In this document: piece by piece, positions 44,637 to 52,980 of the stretch
Layout of the letters: each line of letters opens with the position of its first letter
Position numbering within the stretch: the stretch's first letter is position 1
From: Myxococcales bacterium
GTDB taxonomy: Bacteria; Myxococcota_A; Polyangia; Polyangiales; Polyangiaceae
Assembly (NCBI GenBank): GCA_016712525.1
Contig: JADJQX010000001.1
Coordinates: 186,001 to 250,000 of the forward strand
Direction of reading: 5' to 3'
Length of the DNA stretch: 64,000 nucleotides
The notes under the pieces: model-generated
Told to the model about the DNA's origin: nothing
Databases searched by the model: none
Seen by the model: the letters and a program-made list of their open reading frames with translations, nothing else
Translations under genes and position numbers: made by a program

Positions 44637-45731
44637 TTGTCTACCCTTCCCCACACCGAAGCCACGACGTCTCCCGAGCCGTCGATTGGAAAGAAGCTCT
44701 CGTTCCTCGACCGTTACCTCACCGTGTGGATCCTCGGCGCGATGGTGCTCGGGGTCGTGCTCGGGGTCGTCGCCCCGGGCGTGCCCAAGGCCATCGCGAA
44801 GCTGTCCGTGGGGACGACGAACGTGCCTATCGCCGTGGGCCTCGTGCTCATGATGTACCCGCCGCTCGCCAAGGTCAGGTACGAAAAGCTCGGCGAGGTC
44901 TTTCGGCGAAAGCGGGTCGTCGCGCTCTCGCTCGTGCAGAACTGGGTCATCGGCCCCGTCCTGATGTTCGGGCTCGCCGTGCTCTTCTTGCGCGACAAAC
45001 CCGAGTACATGCTCGGGCTCATCGTCATCGGGCTCGCGCGCTGCATCGCCATGGTCCTCGTGTGGAACGATCTCGCCAAGGGCGACACCGATTATTGCGC
45101 CGGCCTCGTGGCGCTGAACTCGGTGTTCCAGGTGCTCTTCTTCTCGGTGTACGCGTACCTCTTCGCGACCGTGCTCCCCCGCGCGCTCGGGCTCCAGGGC
45201 GCGGTGGTCGACGTCGGCATGGCGGACATCGCCAAGAGCGTGGCGGTCTACTTGGGTATCCCGTTCGTCGCGGGCTTCCTCACCCGAAAGCTCCTCGCGC
45301 CGAAGATCGGGCAAGAGGCTTACGAGAAGCGCTTCTTGCCGAAGATAGGCCCCATCACGCTCGTCTCGTTGCTCTTCACGATCGTCGTCATGTTCTCCCT
45401 CAAGGGGCACGACGTCGTCGCCCTCCCGCTCGACGTCGCGCGGATCGCCGTGCCGCTCCTCGTGTATTTCCTCGTGATGTTCGCCGTCTCGTTCGTCATG
45501 GGGCGCGCCCTCGGGGGCACCTACGCGCAGACGGCCACGTTGTCGTTCACGGCCGCGTCGAACAACTTCGAGCTCGCCATCGCGGTGTCCATCGCGAGCT
45601 TCGGGATCCATAGCGGCGCGGCCTTCGCGGCGGTGATAGGCCCCCTCGTCGAGGTGCCCGCGCTGATCGGCCTCGTCAACGTGGCTCTTTGGGCCAAAAA
45701 GAAGTACTTCGCGAGCGAGGCAACCTCATGA
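44637..45731 (+). CDS. acr3: Acr3-family arsenite efflux permease (364 aa)
   Basis: Ten transmembrane helices of the BASS/Acr3 fold. Signature ARCIAMVLVWN in helix 4 includes the essential cysteine, and LSFTAASNNFELAIAVSIAS is the second conserved block in helix 9. The start is TTG at 44637 with GAAGGA upstream. Acr3 exports As(III) using the proton gradient and can pair with ArsA. Its stop overlaps the next ATG by 4 bases (ATGA). Confidence 0.93.
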   Translation: MSTLPHTEATTSPEPSIGKKLSFLDRYLTVWILGAMVLGVVLGVVAPGVPKAIAKLSVGTTNVPIAVGLVLMMYPPLAKVRYEKLGEVFRRKRVVALSLVQNWVIGPVLMFGLAVLFLRDKPEYMLGLIVIGLARCIAMVLVWNDLAKGDTDYCAGLVALNSVFQVLFFSVYAYLFATVLPRALGLQGAVVDVGMADIAKSVAVYLGIPFVAGFLTRKLLAPKIGQEAYEKRFLPKIGPITLVSLLFTIVVMFSLKGHDVVALPLDVARIAVPLLVYFLVMFAVSFVMGRALGGTYAQTATLSFTAASNNFELAIAVSIASFGIHSGAAFAAVIGPLVEVPALIGLVNVALWAKKKYFASEATS

Positions 45732-46603
45732 AGATCGAGAAGGGTGTCGTCTTCTTGTGTGTCGCGAACTCGGCGCGCAGCCAAATGGCCGAGGGCCTCG
45801 CGAAGAAGCGGTTCGGCGATCGATTCCCCATTTCGAGCGCGGGCTCGGCGCCGACGCGCGTGAACCCGTACGCCGTCGAGGTCATGCAAGAGGTGGGGGT
45901 CTCCCTCGAGGGCCACGCGTCGAAGTCGGTCGACACGATCCCGCCCGACAGCGTCGATCTCGTCGTCACGCTCTGCGCCGAAGAGGTGTGCCCCGTCTTC
46001 CTCGGGCCCGCGCGCAAGCTGCACCTCGCGGTGGCCGATCCGGCGAGCCCCGATCCCTCGATCCCGCGCGAAGAGATGCTCCGGCGGTTCCGCGCGGCCC
46101 GCGACCAAATCGACGCGCGCCTCGCCGTGCTCGAGAGCCTGCTCGACCTCCCCGAGGGCCCCTCTCCCCGCGAGTTTCACGCGAGTATCCGCGTAAGCGA
46201 GCTCGGGCGCACCGCGCGCTTCTACGCGTGGCTCCTCGGCACGGAGCCCAAAGAGTGGACCCACAGGTACGTGACGTTCGTCAGCGAGAAGCTCGCGCTG
46301 AACCTGGTCTTCCTCGTGTCGGACGGGAAAACACTGGGCAAAGACACGCTCTACCACCTCGGGATCGACGTGGGCGACAAGGCCTCCGTCGTGCGCGCCC
46401 ACACGCTCGCGCTCGCGCTCGGGGCCACGATCACGAAGCCCCCGCGCACCACCTGGCGAGGCACACCGCTCCACGAGCTCTGGCTCGAAGACCCCGACGG
46501 GAACCTCGTCGAGATCTACGCGCGCCTTACCCCCGAGGAGCTCCGCGAGATGCCCGCCGATCAAGAGCCCGTCTTCCTCGTGCCCCCTCCGCCCACGGCC
46601 TGA
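45728..46603 (+). CDS. arsC: Arsenate reductase (LMW-phosphatase type) fused to a VOC domain (291 aa)
   Basis: Residues 1-135 are a thioredoxin-coupled ArsC: CVANSARSQMAEG holds the CX5R loop with C11 and R17, VVTLCAEEVCP carries C83 and C88 for the disulphide relay, and ADPASPDPS includes the acid Asp. Residues about 150-280 are a VOC/glyoxalase fold (FHASIRVSELGRTARFYAWL, LYHLGIDVGDK, EDPDGNLVEIY) that keeps possible His/His/Glu metal ligands but lacks the CC pair of ArsI. A fusion of arsenate reductase with a second VOC enzyme is unusual. The role of the VOC part is unknown; demethylation or acting on arsenic conjugates are options. Confidence 0.85.
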   Translation: MKIEKGVVFLCVANSARSQMAEGLAKKRFGDRFPISSAGSAPTRVNPYAVEVMQEVGVSLEGHASKSVDTIPPDSVDLVVTLCAEEVCPVFLGPARKLHLAVADPASPDPSIPREEMLRRFRAARDQIDARLAVLESLLDLPEGPSPREFHASIRVSELGRTARFYAWLLGTEPKEWTHRYVTFVSEKLALNLVFLVSDGKTLGKDTLYHLGIDVGDKASVVRAHTLALALGATITKPPRTTWRGTPLHELWLEDPDGNLVEIYARLTPEELREMPADQEPVFLVPPPPTA

Positions 46604-46605
46604 CC

Positions 46606-47373
46606 ATGCGACATTCCATAATTGCATTCTGCACATTTTTCGCCGCCCTCGCCGCGACGGCCTGCTCCCCGCGCGCCGAGCCCCCTGCGACCGCCGGCGT
46701 CACCACGCGGAGCGGAAGCGCCCCTCGGGCCGAGGTCGTGGCACCGCTGTTCCCGGCGCTCGAGGCCAAGCTCTCGGGATGGGAGGGCATGGGTCCGTCG
46801 GGCACCCCCGAGCACCGCGCGAAGCTCGAGGCGCTCGCGGCGGTGATACGCGAGCAACGGCTCGCCGGCCACGAGGCGCAGCTCGTGTTCGTGTGCACCC
46901 ACAACTCACGCCGTAGCCAAATGGCCCAGCTCCTCATGGCCGCGGCGGCGCGGCGCGCCGGGCTCTCGGGGGTGACCACCTTCTCGGCGGGCACCGAGCG
47001 CACCGCGTTCAACCCACGCGCGGTCGCGGCCCTCCGGCGCGCCGGGCTCGCGGTCGAAACGACGGCCGCGGGCGACAACCCGCGCTACACGGTGCGGCTC
47101 GGCGATGGGGGCCCCGCGCTCTCGGCGTTCTCGAAGCGCCTCGACGATCCCGAGAGCCCCAAGGCCGGCTTCGTCGCGGTGATGACCTGCTCCCAAGCCG
47201 ACGCGGCGTGCCCGTTCGTGCCGGGCGCCGACCGACGCATCGCCATCCCCTACGACGATCCCAAGGTCGCCGACGGCACTCCCGAAGAAACGGCCCGCTA
47301 CGACGAGCGCGTCGAGCAGATCGGGCGCGACATGATGTGGGTCGCGAGGGCCGCGGCGAAACAGACCCATTGA
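46606..47373 (+). CDS. Exported LMW-phosphatase/ArsC-like lipoprotein (255 aa)
   Basis: The start MRHSIIAFCTFFAALAATAC looks like a lipoprotein signal with the cysteine at residue 20. After a linker, VFVCTHNSRRSQMAQLLMAA gives the CX5R phosphatase loop; TFSAGTERTAFNPRAVAALR and VMTCSQADAACPFVPGADRR follow, with a later cysteine pair (TCSQADAAC) in the position of the ArsC relay, and an Asp-Pro in YDDPKVADG. An ArsC-like enzyme outside the cytoplasm is odd because the known reductases use cytoplasmic thioredoxin. It might act on arsenylated or phosphorylated periplasmic substrates (inference). It starts 2 bases after arsC and closes the operon. Confidence 0.7.
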   Translation: MRHSIIAFCTFFAALAATACSPRAEPPATAGVTTRSGSAPRAEVVAPLFPALEAKLSGWEGMGPSGTPEHRAKLEALAAVIREQRLAGHEAQLVFVCTHNSRRSQMAQLLMAAAARRAGLSGVTTFSAGTERTAFNPRAVAALRRAGLAVETTAAGDNPRYTVRLGDGGPALSAFSKRLDDPESPKAGFVAVMTCSQADAACPFVPGADRRIAIPYDDPKVADGTPEETARYDERVEQIGRDMMWVARAAAKQTH

Positions 47374-47411
47374 CACGAGCGTCCCGTCGGCGCGAGCATC
47401 CTTAGGAATAC

Positions 47412-47467
47412 GAAGGCGGTGGAGTCCGCCGAGAACCGCGGGAGCGTGCCCGCCAATGACTCCTACG
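47412..47467 (+). ncRNA. Fluoride riboswitch (crcB motif) candidate
   Basis: GGCG, GTG, GAGT, CCGCC at 47415-47430 then AACC, hairpin GCGGG/CCCGC and AATG-ACTC-CTACG to 47467. The pairings GGCG with CGCC, GAGT with ACTC and GCGGG with CCCGC reproduce the crcB architecture in the right order and spacing, ending in the typical CTAC. Two conserved positions differ from consensus, GATG to GGTG and TGATG to CAATG, and these look like a compensating A-U to G-C change in the long-range pair. It lies upstream of a CLC-F-type gene, a known target of this riboswitch. Confidence 0.7.
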
Positions 47468-47485
47468 TCGTGCCGATTCACCCCC

Positions 47486-47515
47486 GGCGCCGTAGGCCAT
47501 TTCGCTCACGGCGCC
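47486..47515 (+). promoter_or_regulatory. Hairpin in the riboswitch expression platform
   Basis: GGCGCCGT at 47486-47493 pairs perfectly with ACGGCGCC at 47508-47515, 18 bases after the riboswitch. No T-run follows, so control may act by Rho or by masking downstream sequence rather than by intrinsic termination. Confidence 0.5.
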
Positions 47516-47601
47516 GCCCCTCGCGAGACGCCGATGCCGAGACCTACCTCCACGAAGACAGTCGCCGAACCTCTTCGCGCACGAAGCTCGCGGAGGAGCC
47601 C

Positions 47602-48891
47602 GTGAAGCCCATGGGGCGTGCGCGTCGATTGGGGGAGACCGCGCTCCTCGGGGCGCTCGTGGGGGTCGTGTGCGGCGCGGCGTCGGCGCTCTTTTTGTGG
47701 GGGCTCGACGGCGTCACACGCGTCCGCACGAGCCACGAGGCCATCGTCTACGCTTTGCCCCTCGCGGGCCTCGTGCTCGGCGCGATCTACGAGAAGCTCG
47801 GCAAGCCGATCGAGGGCGGGAACAACCTCGTCATCGACACCCTTCACGACGATGGCGCGGAAATTCCCCTGCGCATGGCCCCCATGGTGCTCCTCGGCAC
47901 GTGGCTCACGCACCTCTTCGGCGGCAGCGCGGGCCGCGAGGGCACCGCCGTGCAGATGGGGGCTTCCCTCGCCGACTTCGTCGCGCATCGCCTGAAGCTC
48001 ACGAAGAGCCTGCGGAGGCTCGTGCTGGCCGCGGGCATCGCGGGCGGGTTCGGCTCGGTGTTCGGCACGCCCGTCGCTGGGACGATCTTCGCGCTCGAGG
48101 TCGTCATCTTGGGCAAGCTCGACACCGAAGCGCTCGTGCCCGCCCTCGTCGCAGCGATCGTAGGAGATCTAACCACACGCGCGCTCGGCGTGGGTCACAC
48201 GCACTACCCCGAGCCCGCGAGCGTGCCACTCACGCCGTGGCTGCTCGCCAAGTGGGTGGTCTTCGCGGCCGCGGCGGCGCTCACGTCGGCCGTGTTCATC
48301 GAGCTCCTCCACGCGCTGAAGAAGCACGGAAAGCGACTCGTCCCACGCCTCCCCGCGCGCATGTTCCTCGGCGGCGTGGCCGTGGTGGTCATGTGGAAGC
48401 TCGTCGGGACGAGTGACTACTTGGGCCTCGGAGTGCCCACGATCGTGCGTGCGTTCTCGGACCCGAACCTGCCCGTCATGACCTTCGCCCTGAAGCTCGT
48501 GTTCACGGCGGTGACCCTCGGCGCGGGCTTCGTGGGCGGCGAGGTGACGCCCCTCTTCTTCGTAGGCGCGGCGCTCGGCAGCGTGCTCGCGCGAGCGCTC
48601 GGCATTCCCCTCGAGCTCGGGGCCGGCGTGGGGCTCGCGGCGGTGTTCGCGGCGTCGTCGAACACGCCGATCGCGCTGTCGATCATGGCGATGGAGCTCC
48701 TCGGCGGCCACGCGTTCCCGCACGTGTTCATCGTGTGCGCGCTCGCGTACGTCATGGTGGGGCACAGGAGCATCTACACGGCGCAAAGGCTCGCGCGAGG
48801 GAAGGGAGGCACGCCCCTCCCGCGAGCCCTCCCGCTCCGCGACGTAGGGGCGCACGGCTCCGAGCCGCCAGACTCGAAACACTCCGAGTGA
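47602..48891 (+). CDS. CLC-F-type fluoride/proton antiporter (429 aa)
   Basis: CLC-family transporter with about 11 helices. The gating glutamate is in GSAGREGTAVQMG (E113), FGTPVAGTIFALE is the helix-F region, and GFVGGEVTPLFFVGAALGSV is the second filter. The usual GSGIP anion motif is replaced by EGGNNLVIDTLH, and GREGP by GREGT, as in the fluoride-exporting CLC-F clade. GTG 47602 is preferred because GGAGGAG lies 5 bases upstream and everything before it overlaps the riboswitch platform. It would export fluoride taken in as HF. The gene follows the arsenic operon by 228 bases. Confidence 0.82.
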   Translation: MKPMGRARRLGETALLGALVGVVCGAASALFLWGLDGVTRVRTSHEAIVYALPLAGLVLGAIYEKLGKPIEGGNNLVIDTLHDDGAEIPLRMAPMVLLGTWLTHLFGGSAGREGTAVQMGASLADFVAHRLKLTKSLRRLVLAAGIAGGFGSVFGTPVAGTIFALEVVILGKLDTEALVPALVAAIVGDLTTRALGVGHTHYPEPASVPLTPWLLAKWVVFAAAAALTSAVFIELLHALKKHGKRLVPRLPARMFLGGVAVVVMWKLVGTSDYLGLGVPTIVRAFSDPNLPVMTFALKLVFTAVTLGAGFVGGEVTPLFFVGAALGSVLARALGIPLELGAGVGLAAVFAASSNTPIALSIMAMELLGGHAFPHVFIVCALAYVMVGHRSIYTAQRLARGKGGTPLPRALPLRDVGAHGSEPPDSKHSE

Positions 48892-48920
48892 TCACGCCGC
48901 ACTTCGCGTACGCTCGTGGC

Positions 48921-50162
48921 ATGGGGTTTCGCGCTCTCTTCTCGGGCCTTTGGCTGCTCGTGCTGTCGCTCGTCGTGTTCGAGCGCGCGGCGATGGCGTA
49001 CACACCACCACCGATCGCCGGGGCCGTGAACGACGGCGCGAACGTGCTCGGCGCGGACGAGCGCGCGAAGCTCGAGGCTCGCCTGAAGACCCACCGCGAC
49101 ACCTACGGGCACGAGATCGTCGTCTTCACGGTGGCCTCGCTCGGCGGCGAGTCGATCGAAGATGTGGCCTACGGCGCGTTCAACGGCTGGAAGATCGGCA
49201 AACAGGGCAAAGACAACGGGGTGCTGCTCGTCATCGCGCCGAACGAGCGCAAGACGCGCATCGAGACGGGCAAGGGCGTCGGGGGAGAGATCACCGATCT
49301 CCAATCGAAGCGCATCTTGTCGGAGCGTGTGGGACCTCGCCTCAAGGAGGGCAAGTTCTACGAGGGGATCTCTGCGGGCGTCGAGTCGATCGCGTCGCTC
49401 CTCACGGGCGGGCCGCTCGTCCCGGACGGGGGCACGGAAGCCCCGGTAGCCGAGAAGAAGAAGCCCGCGGGAGAAGAGAGCATCCCGCCCACGAGCGTCT
49501 TCGTCGACACCACCGGGAGCTTCCCGGAGGCCGAACGCGCACGTTTCCTCGCGGCGTACGAGGCACGCGTGAAAGCCAAGAAGGCGGCCTTCGCGGTCAT
49601 CGTCGTGCCCGACACGCGCGCCGGCGAGCTCCCGAGCCTGTGCGGGTGGAACTCGGCGGACTACCAAAAAGCGCTGCCCAACGTGATGGCGCTCGTCGTG
49701 GCCACGCGGAGCGGCAAGTACATCGTGGGGTATCCTGCGTACGGCGCCGAAGGTCCAGGCGCGAAGGCCCTGCCCGACGAGATGTTCGCGCTCTCGGCGA
49801 AGATGAAGAAGGAGCGAGGCGCGGGCGCGGACACGGTGCTCGTCGACGGGCTCCTTCAATCCCTCGGCACGCTCGATATCGAGCTCCCGGGGTTCTGGGC
49901 GGCCCGAGACAAGGACGGGACGATTGCCTATTTCATCGTGGGGGGGGTGTTCGTCGCCATTCTCTTTTTCGGATGGCTCACCTCCAAGCTCGGTATCTCG
50001 AGCGGCGGCGGCGGCGGCAGCTCCGGAGGGTCGTCGTACTCCGGGGGCTCGTCGTACTCGGGAGGTGGGGGCGGCGGCTACTCGGGAGGTGGAGACAGTG
50101 GCGGTGGCTACTCGGGGGGCGGTGGCTCTTCGGGGGGCGGTGGCGCGAGCGACAGCTACTGA
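48921..50162 (+). CDS. TPM-domain membrane protein with Gly/Ser tail (413 aa)
   Basis: Signal peptide MGFRALFSGLWLLVLSLVVF to AMAYT. The TPM_phosphatase domain (about 25-170) has GAVNDGANVLGADERAKLEA, YGHEIVVFTVASLGGESIED and NGVLLVIAPNERKTRIETG; a second, weaker domain of similar type follows. One transmembrane helix (IAYFIVGGVFVAILFFGWLT) and a terminal SGGSSYSGGG-type stretch match the YgcG family layout. ATG 48921. The family may act in photosystem or envelope repair elsewhere; here the role is unknown. It overlaps the convergent transporter gene by 7 bases. Confidence 0.82.
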   Translation: MGFRALFSGLWLLVLSLVVFERAAMAYTPPPIAGAVNDGANVLGADERAKLEARLKTHRDTYGHEIVVFTVASLGGESIEDVAYGAFNGWKIGKQGKDNGVLLVIAPNERKTRIETGKGVGGEITDLQSKRILSERVGPRLKEGKFYEGISAGVESIASLLTGGPLVPDGGTEAPVAEKKKPAGEESIPPTSVFVDTTGSFPEAERARFLAAYEARVKAKKAAFAVIVVPDTRAGELPSLCGWNSADYQKALPNVMALVVATRSGKYIVGYPAYGAEGPGAKALPDEMFALSAKMKKERGAGADTVLVDGLLQSLGTLDIELPGFWAARDKDGTIAYFIVGGVFVAILFFGWLTSKLGISSGGGGGSSGGSSYSGGSSYSGGGGGGYSGGGDSGGGYSGGGGSSGGGGASDSY

Positions 50163-51310
50163 GCACCCGGCTGGGCGAGCACTCCGCGCTTCATGGCGTA
50201 GGCCATGAGAGTACCGACGACCAGGCCGATGAGGTACCCGTACGAGAAGCCCACGACCATAGCCGCCACGGCGACCGCGATCCACACCTTGCCCTTGTCC
50301 GAGGCTACGTCACGGACGAGCGCCATGAGCGCGACGGCCTCGAACGCGAGCACCACGCCGAGCACCGGCATGGGGAAGAGGCCCACCACCTTGCCCAAGC
50401 CCGGTGCCAGAAACAGACCGAAGATCAAGTACATAGACCCATAGATGACCGGGGCCCCGCCCGTGCGCGCGCCGAACCCGTAGAAGCCCACGAGGCCGCC
50501 GCAGCCATGGCACGCGGGCGCCCCACCGAACCAAGGAGCGACGAGGTTCATGAGGGCGTACGTGACGCCGATCTTGCGCACGGGCACGGGCCGCTCGGGG
50601 AAGAGATCTTGGGTCGTTTGGCTCGTCGCGAGCACGGAGTTGCCAATCGACAAGGGGAGCTGGGGGAGCGCGAGGAGGAGCGCGCCCTGCGACAGCTCGT
50701 GGGGAGTCGGCACGGTGAGCTTCGGGAGGCGCAGGCCGACGACTCCGTGAAGGTCACGGAGCCCGGATTTCGTCGCGAAGGCGTACACGAGGCCGAGCCC
50801 CATGACGACGAGGGGCGCGGGGATCTTCTTCTTGCCACGCATCGACAGGAGCAGCGCGGCCGAGACGGCGGCGATCACGTACCCGGGCACACCATCGCTC
50901 ACCACGTATTGTTTGAGCGCGAGGGTCGCGAGCGTGATGCCGAGCCCGAGCTGGATCCCGCGCACGACCTCCCGGGGGACGACACGGGCGAGCCACTCGA
51001 GCGCCCCGGTGAAGGTGAGGACGAGCATCGCCAGACCGATGACGATGCCGCCGCCGGCGAACGTCCCCGCCGAGAGCTTCTGGGCGAGCATGATGGCCGC
51101 CATGGCCTTGAGCGGCTGCACGGGCATGGGCAAGCCGTAGACGAGCCCCGTCACGATCTGGAGCAGCCCGAACATGACGAAGATGCTGGCCGCGTCGAGC
51201 CCACACGTGGCCACGAGCGCGACGAGGAGCGGGAGGTCGGTGCCGATGTCGCCGAACGCGCCGGCGAGCTCGTGCCTGTCGAAGCGAATGCGCGGCGTCG
51301 CGGGGGGCAT
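50156..51310 (-). CDS. MOT1-like molybdate/sulfate transporter (384 aa)
   Basis: Eleven or so transmembrane helices of the putative sulfate/molybdate MOT1 family: LAGAFGDIGTDLPLLVALVA is the first signature and GLPMPVQPLKAMAAIMLAQK the second; PQLPLSIGNSVLATSQTTQD and ACHGCGGLVGFYGFGARTGG follow in order. ATG at 51310 gives MPPATPRIRFDRHELAG, the usual N-terminus. No molybdenum genes are close. The exact anion is not determined by sequence. Confidence 0.85.
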   Translation of the reverse strand: MPPATPRIRFDRHELAGAFGDIGTDLPLLVALVATCGLDAASIFVMFGLLQIVTGLVYGLPMPVQPLKAMAAIMLAQKLSAGTFAGGGIVIGLAMLVLTFTGALEWLARVVPREVVRGIQLGLGITLATLALKQYVVSDGVPGYVIAAVSAALLLSMRGKKKIPAPLVVMGLGLVYAFATKSGLRDLHGVVGLRLPKLTVPTPHELSQGALLLALPQLPLSIGNSVLATSQTTQDLFPERPVPVRKIGVTYALMNLVAPWFGGAPACHGCGGLVGFYGFGARTGGAPVIYGSMYLIFGLFLAPGLGKVVGLFPMPVLGVVLAFEAVALMALVRDVASDKGKVWIAVAVAAMVVGFSYGYLIGLVVGTLMAYAMKRGVLAQPGAQ

Positions 51311-51417
51311 GCAGGCATCATGGTCGAGATCGGCGCGATTCGGAACCGCGAGCCTCACGAGGGCCACAAGAGCCTTCTCGAAGGCACGCGACGACGCACG
51401 ACGGGGCGAAGCCCTCC

Positions 51418-51446
51418 TTGACACGGATCGCCCGAGAGGCGACCCT
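51418..51446 (+). promoter_or_regulatory. Possible promoter of nhaA
   Basis: A perfect TTGACA at 51418-51423 with a 17-base spacer to GACCCT at 51441-51446, a poor -10. It sits 128 bases before the nhaA start, leaving room for a leader RNA. Confidence 0.35.
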
Positions 51447-51518
51447 CGGGCTCGGGTGCGTGCCGCGTCGGCGCGCAGGCAACTGCGGAAGGTCGGGCCG
51501 CCGTCCGCGTCGGAGGAG
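51445..51518 (+). other. Structured nhaA leader, possible cation-responsive RNA
   Basis: The leader holds CGCAG-GCAA-CTGCG at 51474-51487, a 5-bp hairpin closed by a GNRA tetraloop, and GCCG-CGT-CGGC at 51462-51472. Both precede a strong GGAGGAG at 51512-51518. Na+/Li+ riboswitch families (nhaA-I and nhaA-II) are known upstream of nhaA genes; I cannot match a consensus from memory. A 12-codon frame (GTG 51530 to TGA 51566-51568) overlaps the nhaA start and may couple translation. Confidence 0.35.
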
Positions 51519-51545
51519 CGCTCTTCAGGGTGCTCGTGAAGTCGC

Positions 51546-52958
51546 TTGCCGTCGTCCCGCCATCGTGAGCCCGAGCTACCGCCCCCGGAGGCATGGGGAC
51601 CCGCCCTGCGCCTCGCCCGGATCGCGCGCAAGCCGCTCGAGAAATTCCTTCAAATCCAGGCCGCGAGCGGCATCCTCCTCATCGTCTGTGCGGTGGTCGC
51701 GCTGGCCGTGGCGAGCTCGCGCTTCGGCGCGTCGTACACGCACTTCTGGCACCTCCCCGTCGGGATCCAAGCGGGACCGTTCCACTTCGAGAGGCCGCTC
51801 GAGTGGGTCGTGAACGACGGGCTCATGGCCATCTTCTTCTTCGTCGTGGGCATCGAGATCCGGCGCGAGATCCACCAGGGAGAGCTCTCGGAATGGAGGC
51901 GCGCGGCCCTGCCCTTCGCGGCGGCGCTCGGAGGCATGATCGCGCCCGCCCTGCTCTACACGTTCGTCGCGCGCTCGGCCGCCGAGGCGCACCGCGGGTG
52001 GGGTGTGCCCATGGCGACCGACATCGCCTTCGCCGTGGGGGTGCTCACGCTGCTCGGCAAACGCGTGCCTCCGGCGCTGCGCGTGCTTCTGCTCGCGCTC
52101 GCCGTGATCGACGACCTCGGCGCGATCGTGGTCATTGCCATCTTCTACTCGAAGGGGATCTCCGCCTCGGGGCTCGCGGTCGCTGGGGTCGGGCTCTTCG
52201 GGATCTTCCTCTTGCGCACGATCGGCGTGCGCCAGAAGCTCGCCTACGTCGTGCCCGCCGTGGTCCTTTGGGCGGGTACGTACATGGTAGGAGTACACCC
52301 TACGATTGCCGGTGTGATCGTCGGAATGCTCACTCCGGTGCGGGCCTGGCTCGGCACCGAGGGCGCGCGGGAAGGGCTGAAGGACGACGTGGCCATCTTG
52401 TCGCGCTCGGGCGAGGACATCTCGTCGCAGGAGCTCGCCCAAGTGCTTCGGCACGTCGATACGGTGCGTCGCGAGACCTTGTCGCCGGCCGAGTCTCTCA
52501 TCGAAGCGCTCCACCCGTGGGTGGCCTTCGTGATCATGCCCATCTTCGCGCTCGCGAACGCCGGGGTGGCGGTCACCGGCCTGTCGCTCACGCGCGGGTC
52601 CACGCTCGCCCTGGTCGGCGCCGCGGTCGGCCTCTTCGTGGGCAAACCACTCGGCGTCCTACTCGCGAGCTTCGTCGTGGTGAAGGCTCGGCTCGCCACC
52701 CTCCCGCGGGGGCTCGGGGCGAGGCACCTCGTCGTGCTCGGGTTCGTCGCGGGCGTGGGCTTCACCATGGCGCTCTTCGTCGCGCAGCTCGCGTTCGTCG
52801 ACGAGGCCATGCTCGCGGCGGTCAAGATGGGTGTGCTCGGGGCGAGCGCCGCGGCCGCCGTCGCCGCGCTCGTGCTCGGTCGTGTGCTCCTGCCGGCCAC
52901 TCCCGAAGAGCCCATCGCCGAGACGGCCGACGAGGCCGAGGCGTCGACCGAGACCTGA
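51546..52958 (+). CDS. nhaA: NhaA Na+/H+ antiporter (470 aa)
   Basis: Twelve-helix NhaA fold with the paired aspartates in ALAVIDDLGAIVVIAIFYSK (equal to D163/D164 of E. coli), ATDIAFAVGVLTLLGKRVPP for the unwound helix-4 region, VVGIEIRREI for helix 3, and the characteristic GFTMALFVAQLAF near the end. The start must lie after an in-frame stop at 51537; TTG 51546 is the first candidate and has only a weak GAAG upstream. There is an insertion of about 30 residues (LSRSGEDISSQELAQVLRHV) typical of non-enteric NhaA. It exchanges Na+ (or Li+) for protons to control pH and sodium. Confidence 0.92.
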   Translation: MPSSRHREPELPPPEAWGPALRLARIARKPLEKFLQIQAASGILLIVCAVVALAVASSRFGASYTHFWHLPVGIQAGPFHFERPLEWVVNDGLMAIFFFVVGIEIRREIHQGELSEWRRAALPFAAALGGMIAPALLYTFVARSAAEAHRGWGVPMATDIAFAVGVLTLLGKRVPPALRVLLLALAVIDDLGAIVVIAIFYSKGISASGLAVAGVGLFGIFLLRTIGVRQKLAYVVPAVVLWAGTYMVGVHPTIAGVIVGMLTPVRAWLGTEGAREGLKDDVAILSRSGEDISSQELAQVLRHVDTVRRETLSPAESLIEALHPWVAFVIMPIFALANAGVAVTGLSLTRGSTLALVGAAVGLFVGKPLGVLLASFVVVKARLATLPRGLGARHLVVLGFVAGVGFTMALFVAQLAFVDEAMLAAVKMGVLGASAAAAVAALVLGRVLLPATPEEPIAETADEAEASTET

Positions 52959-52980
52959 AAGCGAATCGGCCCGCGCGCCG

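Noticed and set aside
47419..47601. Earlier in-frame start for the CLC-F protein
   Set aside because: This region overlaps the riboswitch and is Arg-rich without homology; GTG 47602 has a strong ribosome site.
50010..50159. GGC/GGT-rich stretch as simple repeat or CRISPR-like array
   Set aside because: It codes for the normal Gly/Ser tail of the TPM-family protein; no spacers.
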